Shown here: piece after piece, positions 62,458 through 64,000 of the stretch
Layout of the letters: every line of letters begins with the position of its first letter
How positions within the stretch are numbered: the stretch's first letter is position 1
DNA from: Aquimarina atlantica
Lineage (GTDB): Bacteria; Bacteroidota; Bacteroidia; Flavobacteriales; Flavobacteriaceae
Direction of reading: 5' to 3'
Assembly (NCBI RefSeq): GCF_000626715.1
Contig: NZ_AQRA01000005.1
Span: 1-64,000 of the forward strand
Length of the DNA: 64,000 nt
Translations under genes and position numbers: made by a program
The notes under the pieces: generated by a model
What the model was told of the DNA's origin: nothing
What the model saw: the letters and a program-made list of their open reading frames with translations, nothing else
Databases searched by the model: none

Positions 62458-62471
62458 ATCATTTTTATTTT

Positions 62472-63833
62472 TTAGTTACATCTCGATGTTCTACAGCTAG
62501 AACCTGTACTTTCTACTTCTTCTATGGTTAGTTCTGAAGAGCAGCAAGCTACACTTTCACCTTTTTCGTTGGTTGCAAAATCTGTACTACACACTCCTGT
62601 TTCTGGTAAATTAAGTTCTACTCGCTCTGCAGCTTCAATATCACCAACCATATAAGCTACTACAGAGCGTACTTGCTCATATCCTGTAGTCATTAAAAAA
62701 GTTGGAGCTCTACCATAACTTTTAGAACCTACGATATAAAAATCTTTTTCGGGGTGGCGAAGCTCTTTTTCTCCGTGAGGTCTTACTGTTCCGCAACTAT
62801 GAACATTTGGATCAATTAATTCAGCAAGATCAAAAACCGATTCTAATGAGGCATCTAAGTCTGTTCGTATCTCACGAATCATTTCCAAATTTGGTCGTGA
62901 ACCTGTATTACTGACTATTTCATCTATTTGATTGATAGTTTCTATTTCGCCATTTAGATCACCGATGATTTGGATACCATCCTCTTTTTTGGTCAGTTTT
63001 AAGATATGAAAAGGCGTATAGACATTTAATTTTCCGCTATTAACCAATTGCTCAATACGAATACCAAGAGCGCCCCTGGCTTCTAACGCATCTTCTTGTT
63101 TTCCACCATACACCTTGTTCATATTATCTTTTCTTAACACCCAATTAAGCTGTGTTTTTGGATATTTTTTTTGAATGTCTGCTAAATCTAATAAAGCATT
63201 AATCGCAGAATGCCCTCCTCCTACAACCACTACATTTTTGTTTTTATAACGCTCTAAATGTTCTGCTTTTACATTGGGGATACCATAAAAGATATGCTTA
63301 TTTAGTTCTTGTTCTCCTTCGGCAAATACACCACCAGAACCAATGGGATTGGGTTGATTCCAGGTCCCAGTAGCATCAATTACCGCTTTTGCTTCATAAT
63401 AATTAATGTTTTCATGTTCTTGAACCTTAATTGAGAAAGGTTTATTCTCACGTCCCCGGGTTTTCATTTTATCTAAACCTTTTCTTCCGATAGACAGAAC
63501 TTTGCTATTCAAATGAATGTATGGTTTAATCTGAGGTAAATTTGCTAATGGACGAAAATAGTGTTCTACCAACTCTTGCCCTGTAGGTAATTTATCTTCG
63601 TCAGGGGCTTTCCAATCGGTTTGTTCTAATACTTCTTTTGCAACTCGATCTATATTATATTTCCAGGGAGAAAACACACGAACGTGACTCCAGGAGAGCA
63701 TATTTTGTCCAACAGAACTTCCCGCTTCAAATACAATGAAAGGAAGATTTTGTTTTAGTAAATGTGCAGCTGCAGCTAATCCTACTGGGCCTGCACCTAT
63801 TATTGCTATGGGTAAATTATTGTTTTGCATCAT
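62472..63833 (-). CDS. FAD-dependent NAD(P)-binding oxidoreductase (ArsO-like?)
   Basis: 453 aa from the ATG at 63833; an ATG at 63851 lies only 3 nt from the promoter box and would need leaderless initiation. The N-terminal IAIIGAGPVGLAAAAHL is the FAD Rossmann fingerprint and residues about 200-215 (NVVVVGGGHSAINALLDL) form the second dinucleotide site. The C-terminal end is a Cys-rich tail (VCSTDF, VACCSSE, SSCRTSRC). This kind of flavoprotein appears in arsenical/metalloid operons. Substrate unknown. First gene of the operon (oxidoreductase, 61-aa peptide, MFS, SigZ). Confidence 0.75.
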   Translation of the reverse strand: MMQNNNLPIAIIGAGPVGLAAAAHLLKQNLPFIVFEAGSSVGQNMLSWSHVRVFSPWKYNIDRVAKEVLEQTDWKAPDEDKLPTGQELVEHYFRPLANLPQIKPYIHLNSKVLSIGRKGLDKMKTRGRENKPFSIKVQEHENINYYEAKAVIDATGTWNQPNPIGSGGVFAEGEQELNKHIFYGIPNVKAEHLERYKNKNVVVVGGGHSAINALLDLADIQKKYPKTQLNWVLRKDNMNKVYGGKQEDALEARGALGIRIEQLVNSGKLNVYTPFHILKLTKKEDGIQIIGDLNGEIETINQIDEIVSNTGSRPNLEMIREIRTDLDASLESVFDLAELIDPNVHSCGTVRPHGEKELRHPEKDFYIVGSKSYGRAPTFLMTTGYEQVRSVVAYMVGDIEAAERVELNLPETGVCSTDFATNEKGESVACCSSELTIEEVESTGSSCRTSRCN

Positions 63834-63854
63834 TTTAAAATTTGTATTCATCTC

Positions 63855-63882
63855 TTAAGACGACAACTTTAAAAAATGATGC
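63855..63882 (-). promoter_or_regulatory. Bipartite candidate ECF promoter, copy 1
   Basis: GCATCAT (63882-63876) plus 13 bp plus CGTCTTAA (63862-63855) on the minus strand, upstream of the oxidoreductase. Together with copy 2 it defines GCATCAT-N13-CGTCTTAA. The remainder to 64000 shows no further gene or motif. Confidence 0.65.
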
Positions 63883-64000
63883 ACTGTACTATAAATAAAA
63901 AATCAGGTAATTAAGGTTAGGGTATAAAAAATGACCGTGTTTTACCATTTTATTTATGAGATTTAAAGAGTCATTATACCTTAAAAATAACACTTCTCAC

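Overview
The window is AT-rich DNA from a member of the Bacteroidota, most likely a marine Flavobacteriaceae. The evidence is the Bacteroidota-type promoter (TTG, 20-bp spacer, TAnnTTTG) ahead of the tRNA, the LytS/LytTR regulators, a CHAT/TPR gene facing an ECF sigma and anti-sigma pair, lipoproteins with short lipoboxes, few Shine-Dalgarno sequences, and families such as MerC-domain, DUF3299-like and SMI1/KNR4. No genus is assigned.

Layout: (1) 1-3742: a cluster of palindromes, a CPXCG protein, an initiator tRNA-Met gene, and a duplicated 3' tRNA segment enclosing about 2.2 kb with an alpha/beta hydrolase and the membrane half of a lost histidine kinase. (2) 3743-8158: three minus-strand genes resembling a tripartite alpha-helical pore-forming toxin (Hbl/Nhe/Ahl type), with a membrane-anchored LytTR regulator upstream. 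(3) 8710-12155: folE and a MerC-domain gene divergent from a LolCDE-like ABC exporter that has a His-rich loop and a DUF3299-like partner. This looks like a zinc or transition-metal response locus. (4) 12425-17577: a CHAT/TPR protein, its probable sigma/anti-sigma pair, and two small Cys-rich peptides sharing a double-glycine-type leader. (5) 17739-20722: a GT61-like glycosyltransferase and two lipoproteins. (6) 21052-26870: a six-gene minus-strand operon with a COG0523 metallochaperone GTPase, a three-gene ABC-2 transporter, an iota-carbonic-anhydrase-like protein and an unknown. A small secreted CxxC protein and a His/Met heptad lipoprotein lie next to it. (7) 28473-31399: a TPR-LytS kinase and LytTR response regulator pair.

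(8) 31857-60289 is the most unusual part. It holds 42 plus-strand genes with tiny or overlapping gaps, mostly 80-300 aa and mostly unrelated to each other, plus several broken gene ends. Recognisable members are SMI1/KNR4, DUF6000-, DUF6210-, DUF6304-, DUF6714- and DUF7677-like proteins, two about 690-aa leucine-rich-repeat paralogs, an NADase-type glycan-binding lipoprotein, SH3-like and YD-repeat proteins. This composition fits a large immunity-gene array for polymorphic toxins, but no toxin or secretion gene is visible and both ends of the array are inside the window.

(9) 60513-63833: a minus-strand operon of FAD oxidoreductase, a 61-aa vicinal-cysteine peptide, an MFS transporter and a SigZ-like sigma factor. 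Two copies of a bipartite motif with identical 13-bp spacing precede the first two genes and are a candidate promoter for that sigma factor.

All functional assignments come from reading motifs and recalling families. No database search was run.
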